A DNA stretch of 43,993 nucleotides from Anaerolineae bacterium (lineage in GTDB: Bacteria; Chloroflexota; Anaerolineae; B4-G1; SLSP01). How positions within the stretch are numbered: position 1 is the first letter of the stretch; every line of letters begins with the position of its first letter. The notes under the pieces were generated by a model. It had not been told where the DNA came from, ran no database searches, and saw only the letters and a program-made list of their open reading frames with translations. Positions 27,301-35,945 of this stretch are shown here, in pieces. The position numbers were made by a program, and so were the translations under genes. Location of the stretch: contig JALOOJ010000007.1 in NCBI GenBank assembly GCA_025454475.1, positions 1-43,993 on the forward strand, read 5' to 3'.

Positions 27301-27732
27301 ATGTTGATGCCGAAACGCATGAAATACCGCAAGCAACATCGCGGGCGGATGACAGGAATGGAGAGCCGCGGTGCCGAGATCGATTTTGGCGACTATGGCC
27401 TGCAGGCGCTGGAGCCTGCCTGGGTGTCTGCCCGTCAGATTGAGGCGGCACGGCGTGCCATTGTGCGCCATATGCGCCGTCGAGGTCGATACTGGGTTCG
27501 GATCTTCCCGGATAAGCCGATCACGAGCAAACCCGCGGAGACTCGCATGGGCAAAGGTAAGGGAGACGTGGAGTACTGGGCGGCGGTTGTGCGCCCCGGC
27601 CGGATCCTGTTCGAGATCGCCGGTGTGCCTGATGACGTAGCCCACGAGGCGCTGAACCTCGCGGCCTTCAAGCTACCTATTCGGACCCAGATCATTAGCC
27701 GCATTGAGTATGGTGGCGAGGCAGGAGAGTAG
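27301..27732 (+). CDS. rplP: 50S ribosomal protein L16
   Basis: L16, 143 residues, which helps shape the A site of the 50S subunit. [17 protein letters not shown], the [34 protein letters not shown] core and [12 protein letters not shown] are conserved. The Arg hydroxylated in E. coli lies in the FPDKP-to-RMGKGKG stretch. It starts 31 nt after S3. Confidence 0.98.
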   Translation: MLMPKRMKYRKQHRGRMTGMESRGAEIDFGDYGLQALEPAWVSARQIEAARRAIVRHMRRRGRYWVRIFPDKPITSKPAETRMGKGKGDVEYWAAVVRPGRILFEIAGVPDDVAHEALNLAAFKLPIRTQIISRIEYGGEAGE

Positions 27733-27734
27733 GC

Positions 27735-27953
27735 ATGCGCGCAAGTGACGTTCGAGCTATGACATCTGAGGATCTGCGTATTCGCCTGCAGGAGACCCGT
27801 CGCGAGTTGTTCAACCTGCGCCAGCAGTGGTACGCGGGCAGTTTGCAGGACCACAACCGACTGCGTGCCGTGCGTAAGGATATCGCCCGCTTTCTGACGG
27901 TCCTGCGTGAGCGCGAGCTGGCTACGGATAAAGAGGAAGGAGCGGCGGTATGA
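27735..27953 (+). CDS. rpmC: 50S ribosomal protein L29
   Basis: L29, 72 residues, a two-helix protein at the tunnel exit. TSEDLRIRLQETRRELFNLRQQWYAG and RLRAVRKDIARFLTVLRERE give the family pattern. It starts 2 nt after L16 and overlaps rpsQ by 4 nt (ATGA). Confidence 0.96.
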   Translation: MRASDVRAMTSEDLRIRLQETRRELFNLRQQWYAGSLQDHNRLRAVRKDIARFLTVLRERELATDKEEGAAV

Positions 27954-28201
27954 GAGAGAGACGGAGGCGACTGGTCGGGACGGTGACCAGTGACAAGATG
28001 GAGAAGACCGTCGTGGTGACGGTGGAGCGGAAGTATCGCCACTTGCTGTATGAGAAGGTGGTCCGCTCGGCGAAGAAGTACATGGCACATGATGAACATA
28101 ATGATTGTCGCATCGGCGACAAGGTCCAGATTGTGGAAACACGCCCCTACAGCCGGCGCAAGCGCTGGGCCGTTGAGGAGATTCTGGAGCGCGCCGTATA
28201 G
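27950..28201 (+). CDS. rpsQ: 30S ribosomal protein S17
   Basis: S17, 83 residues, a primary 16S-binding OB-fold protein. RRLVGTVTSDKMEKTVVVTVER, HDEHNDCRIGDKVQIVETRPYSRRKRWAV are conserved. It overlaps the rpmC stop, which implies translational coupling. Confidence 0.97.
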   Translation: MRERRRRLVGTVTSDKMEKTVVVTVERKYRHLLYEKVVRSAKKYMAHDEHNDCRIGDKVQIVETRPYSRRKRWAVEEILERAV

Positions 28202-28224
28202 GCTAGCTGCAAGGGAGTCGTGCA

Positions 28225-28596
28225 ATGATTCAACGAGAAAGTCGACTACAGGTTGCTGACAATTCGGGGGCTCAGGAGTTGCTGTGCATCCGTGTGCTGG
28301 GTGGGTCACGCCGTCGCTATGGCTATGTCGGGGACTCCATCGTCGCCACAGTGAAGACGGCAACACCGACATCCGCCGTGAAAAAGGGTGAGGTTGTTCG
28401 CGCGGTTATCGTGCGTGTCGCCAAGGAGTATCGTCGACCGGATGGTTCCTACATTCGCTTTGATGATAACGCCGCGGTCATTCTGGATACGGCTGGAATG
28501 AACCCACGGGGTACGCGCATCTTCGGGCCGGTCGCTCGCGAGTTGCGAGAGCGAGGCTTCATGAAGATCGTGTCGCTGGCGCCTGAGGTTCTATAG
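28225..28596 (+). CDS. rplN: 50S ribosomal protein L14
   Basis: L14, 123 residues, at the subunit bridge. [45 protein letters not shown] and [30 protein letters not shown] are the standard blocks. AAGGGAG precedes ATG. Confidence 0.98.
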   Translation: MIQRESRLQVADNSGAQELLCIRVLGGSRRRYGYVGDSIVATVKTATPTSAVKKGEVVRAVIVRVAKEYRRPDGSYIRFDDNAAVILDTAGMNPRGTRIFGPVARELRERGFMKIVSLAPEVL

Positions 28597-28618
28597 TGCC
28601 GGTGATGAGGAACAAGAG

Positions 28619-28939
28619 ATGAATCGCATAAAGAAAGGTGACACTGTCGAGGTTATCGCTGGCGACGACCTCGGTGCACGGGGAGAAGTCCTGCGACTGC
28701 TGTTGAAGGACAACCGCGTGGTGGTATCAGGGGTCAACATAGCTATCAAGCATCAGGACCCCCAGCGCGCCGGTCGCGCGCAGGTGCAGGGCGGCCGAGT
28801 GCAGTTTGAGGCGCCGCTGAACCTGTCCAACGTGATGTTGGTTTGCCCAAGCTGCAATCAGGCATCACGCGTGGGGTTTCAGGTAGTGGATGGAAGCAAG
28901 ACGCGCGTCTGCCGCAAGTGCGGTAAGGCGATTGACTAA
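28619..28939 (+). CDS. rplX: 50S ribosomal protein L24 with zinc ribbon
   Basis: L24, 106 residues, an assembly-initiator protein with a KOW motif ([24 protein letters not shown]). The C-terminus holds two CxxC pairs, Cys76/79 and Cys98/101, forming a zinc ribbon found in many non-proteobacterial L24 proteins. It precedes rplE by 13 nt. Confidence 0.97.
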   Translation: MNRIKKGDTVEVIAGDDLGARGEVLRLLLKDNRVVVSGVNIAIKHQDPQRAGRAQVQGGRVQFEAPLNLSNVMLVCPSCNQASRVGFQVVDGSKTRVCRKCGKAID

Positions 28940-28952
28940 GGAGATGGGGACT

Positions 28953-29489
28953 ATGCAACGGTTAGCGAAGCAATACCGTGAATCGATCATGCCGGCTCTC
29001 GCTGAGGAGTTCGGCTATGACAACGTGATGCAGGTTCCCCGGGTCCGCAAAGTGGTCATCAACATCGGCGTGGGAGAGGCTCTCGATAACCCGAAAGCAC
29101 TGGAGTATGCGGTTGCCGACCTACGCACGATCACTGGGCAGCAACCCGTTATCACCAAGGCACGTAGGTCGGTTGCCAACTTCAAGTTGCGCGAGGGGCG
29201 TGCGATCGGGGTGAAGGTCACCCTGCGTGGTGCGCGGATGTGGGCGTTCCTGGATCGTCTGATCAGCGTCGCTCTTCCCCGTACGCGCGACTTCCGTGGC
29301 ATCCCGGATCGATTTGACGGGCGTGGGAACTATACCCTGGGTATGCGCGAGCAACTGCTCTTCCCAGAGGTCAACTATGACAAGATCGACAAGATCCGTG
29401 GCATGGAGATTTCGATCAATACGACGGCGGAGACCGATGAGGAAGCCCGGCGGCTCTTGGTGCTGCTTGGGATGCCGTTTGCGCATTAG
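28953..29489 (+). CDS. rplE: 50S ribosomal protein L5
   Basis: L5, 178 residues, which binds 5S rRNA and touches the P-site t[61 protein letters not shown] and [23 protein letters not shown] are conserved. ATG 28953 is chosen; AAGGAG lies about 9 nt before it. Confidence 0.98.
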   Translation: MQRLAKQYRESIMPALAEEFGYDNVMQVPRVRKVVINIGVGEALDNPKALEYAVADLRTITGQQPVITKARRSVANFKLREGRAIGVKVTLRGARMWAFLDRLISVALPRTRDFRGIPDRFDGRGNYTLGMREQLLFPEVNYDKIDKIRGMEISINTTAETDEEARRLLVLLGMPFAH

Positions 29490-29501
29490 GGATAATGTGT
29501 C

Positions 29502-29523
29502 CTGGAGGCGCCTCAGCCTCTGG
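29502..29523 (+). other. Intergenic hairpin before rpsN
   Basis: An 8-bp stem with two G-T pairs (CTGGAGGC with GCCTCTGG) and a 6-nt loop lies in the 64-nt gap between rplE and rpsN. No T tract follows, so it is not an intrinsic terminator; its role is unknown. Confidence 0.35.
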
Positions 29524-29553
29524 ATAAGTGGAGCATTGAACAAGGAGTGAGGT

Positions 29554-29736
29554 ATGGCAAGAACCTGTATGCCGATTCGCGAAACCCGGCGCAAGTACCA
29601 GGTACGAGTACGTAATCGTTGCTCGCGCTGCGGCCGCCCGCGGGGATACTACCGTCGTTTCGGCTTGTGCCGAGTCTGTATCCGTGAACTGGCCTTGGAG
29701 GGGAAGATCCCCGGTATGGTCAAGTCCAGTTGGTAA
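29554..29736 (+). CDS. rpsN: 30S ribosomal protein S14, zinc-binding (type Z)
   Basis: S14 short form, 60 residues, with Cys23/26 and Cys39/42 binding zinc ([21 protein letters not shown]), then [18 protein letters not shown] at the end. GGAG lies about 6 nt before ATG. Confidence 0.97.
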   Translation: MARTCMPIRETRRKYQVRVRNRCSRCGRPRGYYRRFGLCRVCIRELALEGKIPGMVKSSW

Positions 29737-29748
29737 TGAGGTGCTAGA

Positions 29749-30159
29749 ATGACAACGTCAGATCCGATTGCCGATATGCTGGCACGTTTACGGAACGCTT
29801 TGATGGTCAAGCACGCGACGGTCCCGATGCCCTCTTCTAAGATCAAGGTGGCGATTGCCAAGATCCTGAAGGAGGAGGGGTATATCAGTGACTACCGGGT
29901 AACCAGTGATGAGAGGTCATTCCAGACCTTGGTTCTGGAACTCAAGTACGTCGGGGATACGAAGCATCAGCGTGCCGTGATCACAGAATTGAAGAGAGTC
30001 AGCAAGCCGGGACGCCGCATCTACACGTCCGTTCAGGACATTCCGTGGGTCCGCAGCGGTATGGGTATTGCTGTTCTGTCGACGCCCAAGGGCGTGATCA
30101 CCGGGCAGCAGGCGCGTCGCCTTAATGTGGGCGGCGAAGTCCTGTGCTACGTGTGGTAG
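29749..30159 (+). CDS. rpsH: 30S ribosomal protein S8
   Basis: S8, 136 residues, a primary 16S-binding protein. [39 protein letters not shown] and the C-terminal block [33 protein letters not shown] are conserved. It starts 12 nt after S14. Confidence 0.98.
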   Translation: MTTSDPIADMLARLRNALMVKHATVPMPSSKIKVAIAKILKEEGYISDYRVTSDERSFQTLVLELKYVGDTKHQRAVITELKRVSKPGRRIYTSVQDIPWVRSGMGIAVLSTPKGVITGQQARRLNVGGEVLCYVW

Positions 30160-30202
30160 GCGAGCCCCCGCCCTGTGGGGTCATGAGAGTAGGAGGTACA
30201 CT

Positions 30203-30748
30203 GTGTCTCGAATAGGAAAGATGCCGGTCCCGGTACCTACCGCGGTTAATGTTTCCATCGAGGGGAGCACCGTCACCGTCAAGGGTCCCAAAGGAGCGAT
30301 GACGCGGGAGTTCCATCCTGAGATGCTGATTAGCGTCGAGGATGGTGCGGTTCACGTCAGACGTCCCAATGACGAGCGCTATTTCAGGGCGCTCCACGGC
30401 CTGACGCGTGCACTCATCAACAATATGGTGACTGGGGTAACTGAGGGCTACAGCAAGACGCTTGAGATTCGCGGAACTGGATACCGCGCCGAGTTGCAGG
30501 GCGCCAATCTTGTAATGAACCTTGGGTTCTCCCATCCTGTGGTGATGGTACCACCAGAAGGTATTCAGTATGAGGTGAATGCTCGCACCAGCACGGTGAC
30601 GGTGCGCGGCTATGATAAAGAGTTGGTCGGGCGCTTGGCCGCCCAGATCAAGGACTGGCGACCGGTCGATCCGTACCTGGGTAAGGGTATTCGGTTCCAG
30701 GGCGAGGTCGTGCGACATAAGGCTGGGAAGACTGGGCAGGCAGGTTAA
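30203..30748 (+). CDS. rplF: 50S ribosomal protein L6
   Basis: L6, 181 residues, with two similar beta domains near the factor-binding site. SRIGKMPVPVPTAV starts the protein from GTG 30203, with AGGAGG 7 nt upstream. GTGYRAELQGANLVMNLGFSHPV and GYDKELVGRLAAQIKDWRPVDPYLGKGIRF are conserved. Confidence 0.98.
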   Translation: MSRIGKMPVPVPTAVNVSIEGSTVTVKGPKGAMTREFHPEMLISVEDGAVHVRRPNDERYFRALHGLTRALINNMVTGVTEGYSKTLEIRGTGYRAELQGANLVMNLGFSHPVVMVPPEGIQYEVNARTSTVTVRGYDKELVGRLAAQIKDWRPVDPYLGKGIRFQGEVVRHKAGKTGQAG

Positions 30749-30756
30749 GTGGCTTA

Positions 30757-30776
30757 GGCCCGTTGGAACGGGGGCC
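30757..30776 (+). other. Intergenic hairpin, rplF-rplR gap
   Basis: CCCGT pairs with ACGGG around a TGGA loop, and flanking GG and CC can extend the stem with a bulge. It resembles the small hairpins after rpoA and rplQ. No T tract follows. Confidence 0.35.
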
Positions 30777-30833
30777 GCTGGAATGGCTTCTGCCAGATTC
30801 AGCTGACTACGTGGTACTGAGGGTGCGAAGATA

Positions 30834-31202
30834 ATGAAACCAGAAGTTAATCGTGAAAGAGCCCGGGCTCGGCGTCACACGCACATCCGCAAGCATGTGG
30901 CTGGGACGCCGGAACGTCCACGTCTGAACGTGTTCCGCAGTCTGACTCATATCTACGTCCAGGTCATCGACGACAGCGTCGGTGTCACGTTGACGTCAGC
31001 CTCTACGGTGGATCGTGAGGTTCGCGATCAGATCGTGGGGCTGAAGAAGAGCGAGCAGGCGCGTGTCGTTGGCAAGGTCGTTGCCGAGCGTGCCTTGTCC
31101 AAAGGTGTTGTGAGGGTCGTCTTTGATCGTGGCGGTTACAAGTACCACGGTCGCGTCAAGGCTCTGGCCGAGGCGGCGCGTGAGGCCGGCCTCGATTTCT
31201 AG
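30834..31202 (+). CDS. rplR: 50S ribosomal protein L18
   Basis: L18, 122 residues, which binds 5S r[42 protein letters not shown] and the end [28 protein letters not shown] are conserved. Its ribosome site is weak (GAGGGTG region about 12 nt upstream). The gap of 85 nt before it is unusual for this cluster. Confidence 0.98.
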   Translation: MKPEVNRERARARRHTHIRKHVAGTPERPRLNVFRSLTHIYVQVIDDSVGVTLTSASTVDREVRDQIVGLKKSEQARVVGKVVAERALSKGVVRVVFDRGGYKYHGRVKALAEAAREAGLDF

Positions 31203-31203
31203 G

Positions 31204-31302
31204 GCGATTCGGAGATCTGCGAATCGCGGAATGCCCTGAAAGGGATCACGGCTCAGTAGCCCGATAACTTGACGGTTCGGCCGTGCTAAGCTCGCGGGAG
31301 CT
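31204..31302 (+). other. rplR-rpsE gap with two hairpins
   Basis: A perfect 8-bp stem, GCGATTCG with CGAATCGC (31204-31227, 8-nt loop), lies right after the rplR stop; a farther GCCCT can pair with the AGGGC at its base. A second stem, AGCTC with GAGCT (31289-31302), sits just before the GGAGG of rpsE and could affect its translation. Neither has a T tract. Confidence 0.4.
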
Positions 31303-31311
31303 GGAGGATGT

Positions 31312-31860
31312 ATGGAAGAGAGAAGAGAGAGACCTCGTACTCGCCGAGTCGAGGAAGAGAAAGAAGAACTGGATGAGCGCGTGATCGACATCACGCGCGT
31401 CGCCAAGGTGGTCAAGGGAGGCCGGACCTTCGGTTTCCGTGTGACCGCGGTGGTGGGTGACAACACAGGCCAGGTCGGGATGGGCATTGGCAAGGCGCGA
31501 ACGGTGCCCGATGCCATTGCCAAGGCGACCCAACGCGCCCGGAAGGACATGCATTCTGTGCCATTTGAGGGTACGACCATACCGCACGAGGTAATGGGCG
31601 TCTGTGGCGGGGCTCGTGTCATGCTGCGGCCCGCGACACCGGGCACTGGCGTTATCGCTGGTGGTGGCGTGCGTGCAGTCCTGGGTGCTGCCGGCATCCG
31701 TGATGTGCTGACGAAGTCGATGGGTAGCACGACGGCGGTCAACGTCGTACAGGCGACTATGGATGCGCTGAGCCAACTGCGCCGGGTCGAGCAGGTCGCG
31801 GAAGAGCGCGGCAAGCCGGTGGCCGAGGTGATGCCCTTCTGGCGCCGGAGGAAGGCATAA
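31312..31860 (+). CDS. rpsE: 30S ribosomal protein S5
   Basis: S5, 182 residues, involved in accuracy and mRNA unwinding. The acidic/basic N-tail (MEERRERPRTRRVEEEKEE) is variable; DERVIDITRVAKVVKGGRTFGF, GIGKARTVPDAIAKATQRARK and GVIAGGGVRAVLGAAGIRDVLTKSMGS are conserved. Its TAA stop overlaps the rpmD ATG. Confidence 0.98.
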   Translation: MEERRERPRTRRVEEEKEELDERVIDITRVAKVVKGGRTFGFRVTAVVGDNTGQVGMGIGKARTVPDAIAKATQRARKDMHSVPFEGTTIPHEVMGVCGGARVMLRPATPGTGVIAGGGVRAVLGAAGIRDVLTKSMGSTTAVNVVQATMDALSQLRRVEQVAEERGKPVAEVMPFWRRRKA

Positions 31861-32093
31861 TGGCGACGTTGTTGCGTGTGACGCTTGTTCGCAGCCCGAT
31901 TGGGTATCCGGGGAATCAGAAGCGCACGGTGCAGGCCTTGGGACTCCGCAAGATGCGACAGTCGGTTGAACTCCCCGATAACCCGGCGGTGCGTGGCATG
32001 GTTGAGCGGGTCATTCACCTCGTTGAGGTACAGGAAATCGCGGCTGAGAAGCCGGCGGCTGAGAAGCCGGCGGCTGAGAAGCCGGAAGTATAG
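31860..32093 (+). CDS. rpmD: 50S ribosomal protein L30 with AAEKP-repeat tail
   Basis: L30, 77 residues. The family core is residues 1-60 (LLRVTLVRSPIGYPGNQKRTVQALGLRKM, VRGMVERVIHLVEVQE). The C-terminus adds three AAEKP repeats, encoded by three exact copies of a 15-nt unit, which the usual 60-residue L30 lacks. It is coupled to rpsE by a 1-nt overlap. Confidence 0.96.
   Translation: MATLLRVTLVRSPIGYPGNQKRTVQALGLRKMRQSVELPDNPAVRGMVERVIHLVEVQEIAAEKPAAEKPAAEKPEV
32040..32084 (+). repeat. Three exact 15-nt tandem repeats in rpmD
   Basis: The unit GCGGCTGAGAAGCCG occurs three times with no mismatch and encodes Ala-Ala-Glu-Lys-Pro each time. Each unit is also nearly self-complementary (CGGCT with AGCCG). 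Confidence 0.95.
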
Positions 32094-32111
32094 TGGGCTG
32101 GAGGTTATCGG

Positions 32112-32594
32112 ATGAAGCTGCATGACTTGCATCCCGCAGAGGGAGCTCATAGGGGCCGGAAACGCATGGGTCACGGTCCCGCCGCCGGACAGGGTAAGAC
32201 CGCCGGTCGGGGTACGAAGGGCCAGAAATCCCGCAGCGGCAAAGGCATACCGGCATACTTTGAGGGGGGCCCGCTGCCACTGGTGCGCAAGCTCCCATTT
32301 GTGCGGGGCTACAGTTTCTTTAACCCCTACAAAGTTGGCTTCGAACCCGTGAATGTCGACGAGCTTGTCGAGCGGTTTGAGCCGGGAGCCGAAGTCTCGC
32401 CGGCGACGTTGTTTGCGTCCGGCCTCATCGGCGCGGCAGAGCAACTCGTGGCTATCCTGGGGCGTGGCGAGTTGGATCGACCACTCCATCTGAAGGTCCA
32501 TCGGGTCTCGAAATCGGCACGCGAGAAGATCGAGGCTGCCGGAGGCTCTGTGGAGCTGCTCCCCTGGACGCGCGGTGGTTTTCGTACGCGCTAA
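32112..32594 (+). CDS. rplO: 50S ribosomal protein L15
   Basis: L15, 160 residues. MKLHDLHPAEGAHRGRKRMGHG, GQGKTAGRGTKGQKSRSG and FEGGPLPLVRKLPFVRGY are the conserved basic N-half. The C-half (LHLKVHRVSKSAREKIEAAGGSVELL) has the family's fold end. GGAGG lies upstream. Confidence 0.98.
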   Translation: MKLHDLHPAEGAHRGRKRMGHGPAAGQGKTAGRGTKGQKSRSGKGIPAYFEGGPLPLVRKLPFVRGYSFFNPYKVGFEPVNVDELVERFEPGAEVSPATLFASGLIGAAEQLVAILGRGELDRPLHLKVHRVSKSAREKIEAAGGSVELLPWTRGGFRTR

Positions 32595-32627
32595 GGCATG
32601 ACACGGATATGGGAGATGGGATATGGG

Positions 32628-32654
32628 TGGGGCGAATGCTCCTGCCTTGCCCCA
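32628..32654 (+). other. Intergenic hairpin before secY
   Basis: TGGGGCGA pairs with TTGCCCCA (one G-T) around an 11-nt loop in the 126-nt rplO-secY gap. It lacks a T tract. The rest of the gap holds an imperfect palindrome around CCCTTAAGGG and no reading frame I trust. Confidence 0.35.
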
Positions 32655-32720
32655 GATCTCTGATGGTCAGTCGCTGAATGCGGATACAGGTGCCCTTAAG
32701 GGTACAGGTGGAGGGGATTG

Positions 32721-34034
32721 ATGATTGAGGCCCTGCGGAACGCTTGGAAGCTGCCTGACTTGCGCCGGAGGATGTTGTACACCCTGCTGATCTTGGTGAT
32801 CTTCAGGATGGCGTCCAACATTCCCGTACCCGGTGTGGACCGACAGGCTCTGAGTGCCTTCTTCAGCTCTGCGACGGCTACCAGTCAGCTGGCAGGGCTG
32901 TTGGACCTGTTGTCCGGAGGCGCTGTATCGAACTTCTCGGTGCTAGCTGCCGGTGTCTATCCGTATGTGACTGCACAGCTCGTGGTGCAGTTGCTGTTGC
33001 CTATCTTCCCCAAGCTGGAGCAGCGCATCAAGGATGAGGGCGAAGAGGGGCAGCGCAAGATGAACCAGTGGGTGTTCTTTGTTACGGTGCCATTGGCTGC
33101 TCTGTCGGCGTTTGGTCAGGCACAACTCTTCCGGTCCGCGGCGGTCGGCACCCGCCCGATCCTGCCGAACTTCGGTTGGGGTCCCGGTCTGACACTGCCG
33201 ACGATCACGATGTTGCTCACGATGACGGCGGGGACCATGTTTGCCATCTGGTTGGGAGAGCTGATCACCGAGCAGGGCATCGGCAATGGTCTGTCGCTGA
33301 TCATCTTCGGTGGCATCGTGTCATCGGTGCCGGGCAACTTGCGTAGCATAGCGGAGACGGACAAGGCCTTGGGTGTGCTGATCTTCCTGGTCATCACGGT
33401 TCTAACGATGCTGTTTATCGTCTTTGTCCAGGATGGTGAGCGTCGAATCCGCGTCCAGTATGGCAAGCGTGTGCGTGGTATGAAGGTCTATGGCGGTGGG
33501 AGCACGTACATCCCGCTGAAGATCAACACCGCGGGCATGATTCCGCTGATCTTTGCGCAGTCGATCCTGGCGTTTCCGGCGGTGGTTGCGCAGTTCTTCC
33601 TGAACAGCACGAACCCGACCATGCGCAATGTAGCCAACGGCGTCATCGAGTTCTTCAGCGGCAAGAATGTGTGGTATGCCCCGGTCTTTTTCCTGGCTGT
33701 GGTAGGGTTCACCTACTTCTACACATTTGTGATGGTCGAGCAACAGAACCTGGCGGAGATGCTACAGAAGCAGGGCGGCTTCATTCCTGGGGTTCGACCA
33801 GGCCGGCGCACTGAGGAGTTCATCATGGGCATCTACAAGCGAATTACGCTCGTAGGCGCCCTGTTCCTGGGATTTGTTGCGGTGCTACCGTATATCGTCG
33901 GGACGTTCATGACCTCGAATCAGATGCTGATCCAGAGTTCAGGGTTGCTGATTGTCGTGGGCACCGTTATGGATACGATGCGGCAGCTTGAATCCCAGTT
34001 GATGATGCGCAACTACGAGGGGTTCCTGCGTTAG
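32721..34034 (+). CDS. secY: Protein translocase subunit SecY
   Basis: Channel subunit of the Sec translocon, 437 residues, ten membrane helices. RMASNIPVPGVD (after helix 1), GGAVSNFSVLAAGVYPYVTAQLVVQLL (plug/helix 2), GNGLSLIIFGGIVS, TYIPLKINTAGMIPLIFAQSIL and the cytoplasmic loop QKQGGFIPGVRPGRRT are conserved. The end MMRNYEGFLR is typical. ATG 32721 is chosen over the TTG just before it; GGAGGGG lies upstream. adk and map, usual neighbours, do not follow. Confidence 0.98.
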   Translation: MIEALRNAWKLPDLRRRMLYTLLILVIFRMASNIPVPGVDRQALSAFFSSATATSQLAGLLDLLSGGAVSNFSVLAAGVYPYVTAQLVVQLLLPIFPKLEQRIKDEGEEGQRKMNQWVFFVTVPLAALSAFGQAQLFRSAAVGTRPILPNFGWGPGLTLPTITMLLTMTAGTMFAIWLGELITEQGIGNGLSLIIFGGIVSSVPGNLRSIAETDKALGVLIFLVITVLTMLFIVFVQDGERRIRVQYGKRVRGMKVYGGGSTYIPLKINTAGMIPLIFAQSILAFPAVVAQFFLNSTNPTMRNVANGVIEFFSGKNVWYAPVFFLAVVGFTYFYTFVMVEQQNLAEMLQKQGGFIPGVRPGRRTEEFIMGIYKRITLVGALFLGFVAVLPYIVGTFMTSNQMLIQSSGLLIVVGTVMDTMRQLESQLMMRNYEGFLR

Positions 34035-34060
34035 CGGGTCTGGGGACCCACCACGGAATG

Positions 34061-34069
34061 TGGTATAAT
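34061..34069 (+). promoter_or_regulatory. Extended -10 promoter before rpmJ
   Basis: TGGTATAAT is a perfect extended -10 element. The best -35 (TGGGGA at 34041) is poor, and a 5-bp hairpin (GGGTC with GACCC, 34036-34049) overlaps that region. Transcription should begin near 34076, which gives the rpmJ-rpsM-rpsK-rpsD-rpoA group its own start after secY. Confidence 0.6.
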
Positions 34070-34169
34070 GACAGACTGCGTCGCGGTCTGTGCCCGCGCT
34101 GGTGACTTTGCGGTAAGAGTTACCGCCGGCCGGATGTGGATCGGAACAGACAGAGAAGGAGTTGTGGCG

Positions 34170-34283
34170 ATGAAGGTTTCACCATCAGTGAAGAAGCGTT
34201 GCCCGAAGTGCAAGATCATCAAGCGCCGAGGGGTAGTGCGAGTCATTTGTGAGAATCCAAAGCACAAGCAGCGCCAAGGGTAG
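34170..34283 (+). CDS. rpmJ: 50S ribosomal protein L36
   Basis: L36, 37 residues, the standard length, with zinc ligands Cys11, Cys14, Cys27 and His32 ([24 protein letters not shown]). ATG 34170 has AAGGAG about 8 nt upstream. An upstream ATG in the same frame (34068) lies inside the -10 box and is not used. infA, usually just before it, is missing. Confidence 0.97.
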   Translation: MKVSPSVKKRCPKCKIIKRRGVVRVICENPKHKQRQG

Positions 34284-34326
34284 GCTCTGCCCTGGTCAGA
34301 AACGCAGTATAGAGGAGGCATAGAGC

Positions 34327-34716
34327 ATGGTTCGTATAGCAGGAGTCGACCTGCCGCGAAACAAGCGCATTGAGGTCGGGCTAACCTACATCTACGGTAT
34401 TGGTCGCAAGACCAGTAATGACATTCTTGAGCGGGCAGGTGTCGATCCTGATAAGCGGGATACCGAGCTGACTGAGTCAGAGGTAGGTGTGATCCGTGAC
34501 ATCCTCGAGCGCGAGTTCGTGGTTGAGGGTGATCTGCGCCGCGATGTGCAGATGAACATCAAGCGCCTTATCGAGATTGGATCATATCGCGGATTGCGTC
34601 ATCGCCGGAATCTCCCTGTGCGTGGTCAGCGAACGCGGACGAACGCGCGGACGAAACGCGGTCCCAAGAGGACCGTACCTGGGCGCGGCCGGCGCCGGGG
34701 CTCGAAGAAGAAGTAG
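34327..34716 (+). CDS. rpsM: 30S ribosomal protein S13
   Basis: S13, 129 residues. [54 protein letters not shown]-like block and the basic tail [10 protein letters not shown] are conserved. It contacts S19 and the P-site tRNA. GAGG lies 8 nt upstream. Confidence 0.98.
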   Translation: MVRIAGVDLPRNKRIEVGLTYIYGIGRKTSNDILERAGVDPDKRDTELTESEVGVIRDILEREFVVEGDLRRDVQMNIKRLIEIGSYRGLRHRRNLPVRGQRTRTNARTKRGPKRTVPGRGRRRGSKKK

Positions 34717-34775
34717 TCTGACCGCATTGATCAGGCTTGGATAGGGATAGGGCATAAGGAGCTTGGGGAGGTTTC

Positions 34776-35195
34776 ATGGCTAAGACTGCATCTCGACCAG
34801 CACAGCGCGGAGCGCAGGCGAGTCGGACACGACGCGTCAGGCGCAGTGTGCCCCGCGGTTGCTTCTACATTAACACATCGTTCAATAACACGATCATCAC
34901 CGTCACGGATCCCGAGGGCAACGTGTTGCGCTGGCTTACGCCGGGCGTGGTAGGGTTCAAGGGCACGCGCAAGAGCACACCCTTTGCGGCTCGAGTCGCC
35001 GCAGAGCGCGCTGCTCAGGACTCGGTCACCAACGACGGAATGCGCGAGGTTGATGTCTTCGTACGAGGAGCTGGGCCCGGGCGTGAGGCTTCGTTGCGAG
35101 CAATCGCTGCCGCTGGGCTGCGGGTTCGCTCGATCGTTGACGCGACGCCGATCCCGCACAATGGGTGCCGTCCCGCGAAGCGGCGGCGCATCTAG
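34776..35195 (+). CDS. rpsK: 30S ribosomal protein S11
   Basis: S11, 139 residues, on the 30S platform. [45 protein letters not shown] and [40 protein letters not shown] are conserved. GGGGAGG lies 6 nt upstream. Confidence 0.98.
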   Translation: MAKTASRPAQRGAQASRTRRVRRSVPRGCFYINTSFNNTIITVTDPEGNVLRWLTPGVVGFKGTRKSTPFAARVAAERAAQDSVTNDGMREVDVFVRGAGPGREASLRAIAAAGLRVRSIVDATPIPHNGCRPAKRRRI

Positions 35196-35206
35196 GCTCG
35201 GAAGCC
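35195..35206 (+). other. Small hairpin after rpsK
   Basis: GGCT pairs with AGCC around a CGGA loop, starting at the last base of the rpsK stop codon. The same 12-nt sequence occurs in hairpin 1 of the rpsL leader. Confidence 0.35.
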
Positions 35207-35228
35207 GAGAGAAGGAATAGGAGAGAGT

Positions 35229-35867
35229 ATGGCTAGATACACTGGGCCTGTGTGTAAGCTTTGTCGTCGTGAAGAGGCGAAGCTGTACTTGAAGGGCGAG
35301 AAGTGCTACACGGACAAGTGTCCGTTTGAGCGGCGTTCATACCCGCCCGGACAACATGGGAAGCAGGCCGAATTCCGGCGTCGCCGGTCGTCCGACTACA
35401 CGATGCAGTTGCGCTCCAAGCAGCAGACACGGCGCATCTACGGCGTGTTGGAGCGCCAGTTCCGGCGCTATGTGCAGATGGCTCAGGCGTCCAAGGGCCT
35501 AACCGGTGAGATTCTCATCATCACGTTGGAGCGGCGGTTGGATAACGTAGTCTATCGGCTCGGCCTCGCGGACTCCCGCGCTGCCGCGCGCCAGCTAGTC
35601 CAGCACGGCCACTTCACGGTCAATGGGCGTATGACGGACATTCCGTCTTTCTTGGTAGAGGTCGAGGACGTGATCGGGGTGCGCCCCGAGAGCCGCCGCT
35701 CACAGTTCTTCCGCCAGCGCCGCGACCTGCTTGGGCAGCGGGAAGTGCCTGCCTGGTTGAGCTTGGACGCCGAAGCGCTTTCTGGGCGGGTGATGGCACT
35801 GCCAACTCGTCAAGAGATCGACATCCCCGTCGACGAGCAGATGATTGTTGAGTTCTACTCGCGCTAA
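35229..35867 (+). CDS. rpsD: 30S ribosomal protein S4, zinc-binding
   Basis: S4, 212 residues, a 16S assembly initiator. Cys9, Cys12, Cys26 and Cys31 form the zinc knuckle ([24 protein letters not shown]). [11 protein letters not shown] and the S4 RNA-binding domain ([34 protein letters not shown]) follow. The stretch 160-180 ([25 protein letters not shown]) is typical. GGAGAGAG lies upstream. Confidence 0.98.
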   Translation: MARYTGPVCKLCRREEAKLYLKGEKCYTDKCPFERRSYPPGQHGKQAEFRRRRSSDYTMQLRSKQQTRRIYGVLERQFRRYVQMAQASKGLTGEILIITLERRLDNVVYRLGLADSRAAARQLVQHGHFTVNGRMTDIPSFLVEVEDVIGVRPESRRSQFFRQRRDLLGQREVPAWLSLDAEALSGRVMALPTRQEIDIPVDEQMIVEFYSR

Positions 35868-35945
35868 TGCTCGAGATGCCGCGTCGATGCCGCCGCTTTG
35901 GGGCTTCGAGACGGATAGCGAGTCTTGGTCCAGACAGGAGGCTAT

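Noticed and set aside
30996-32501. 501-codon open frame on the - strand across rplR-rplO
   Set aside because: It is antisense to four ribosomal protein genes; its Ser/Arg/Thr-rich runs mirror codons of those genes.
34068-34169. Longer rpmJ start or a small gene before rpmJ
   Set aside because: The ATG is within the -10 box; L36 is 37 residues from ATG 34170 with a proper ribosome site.
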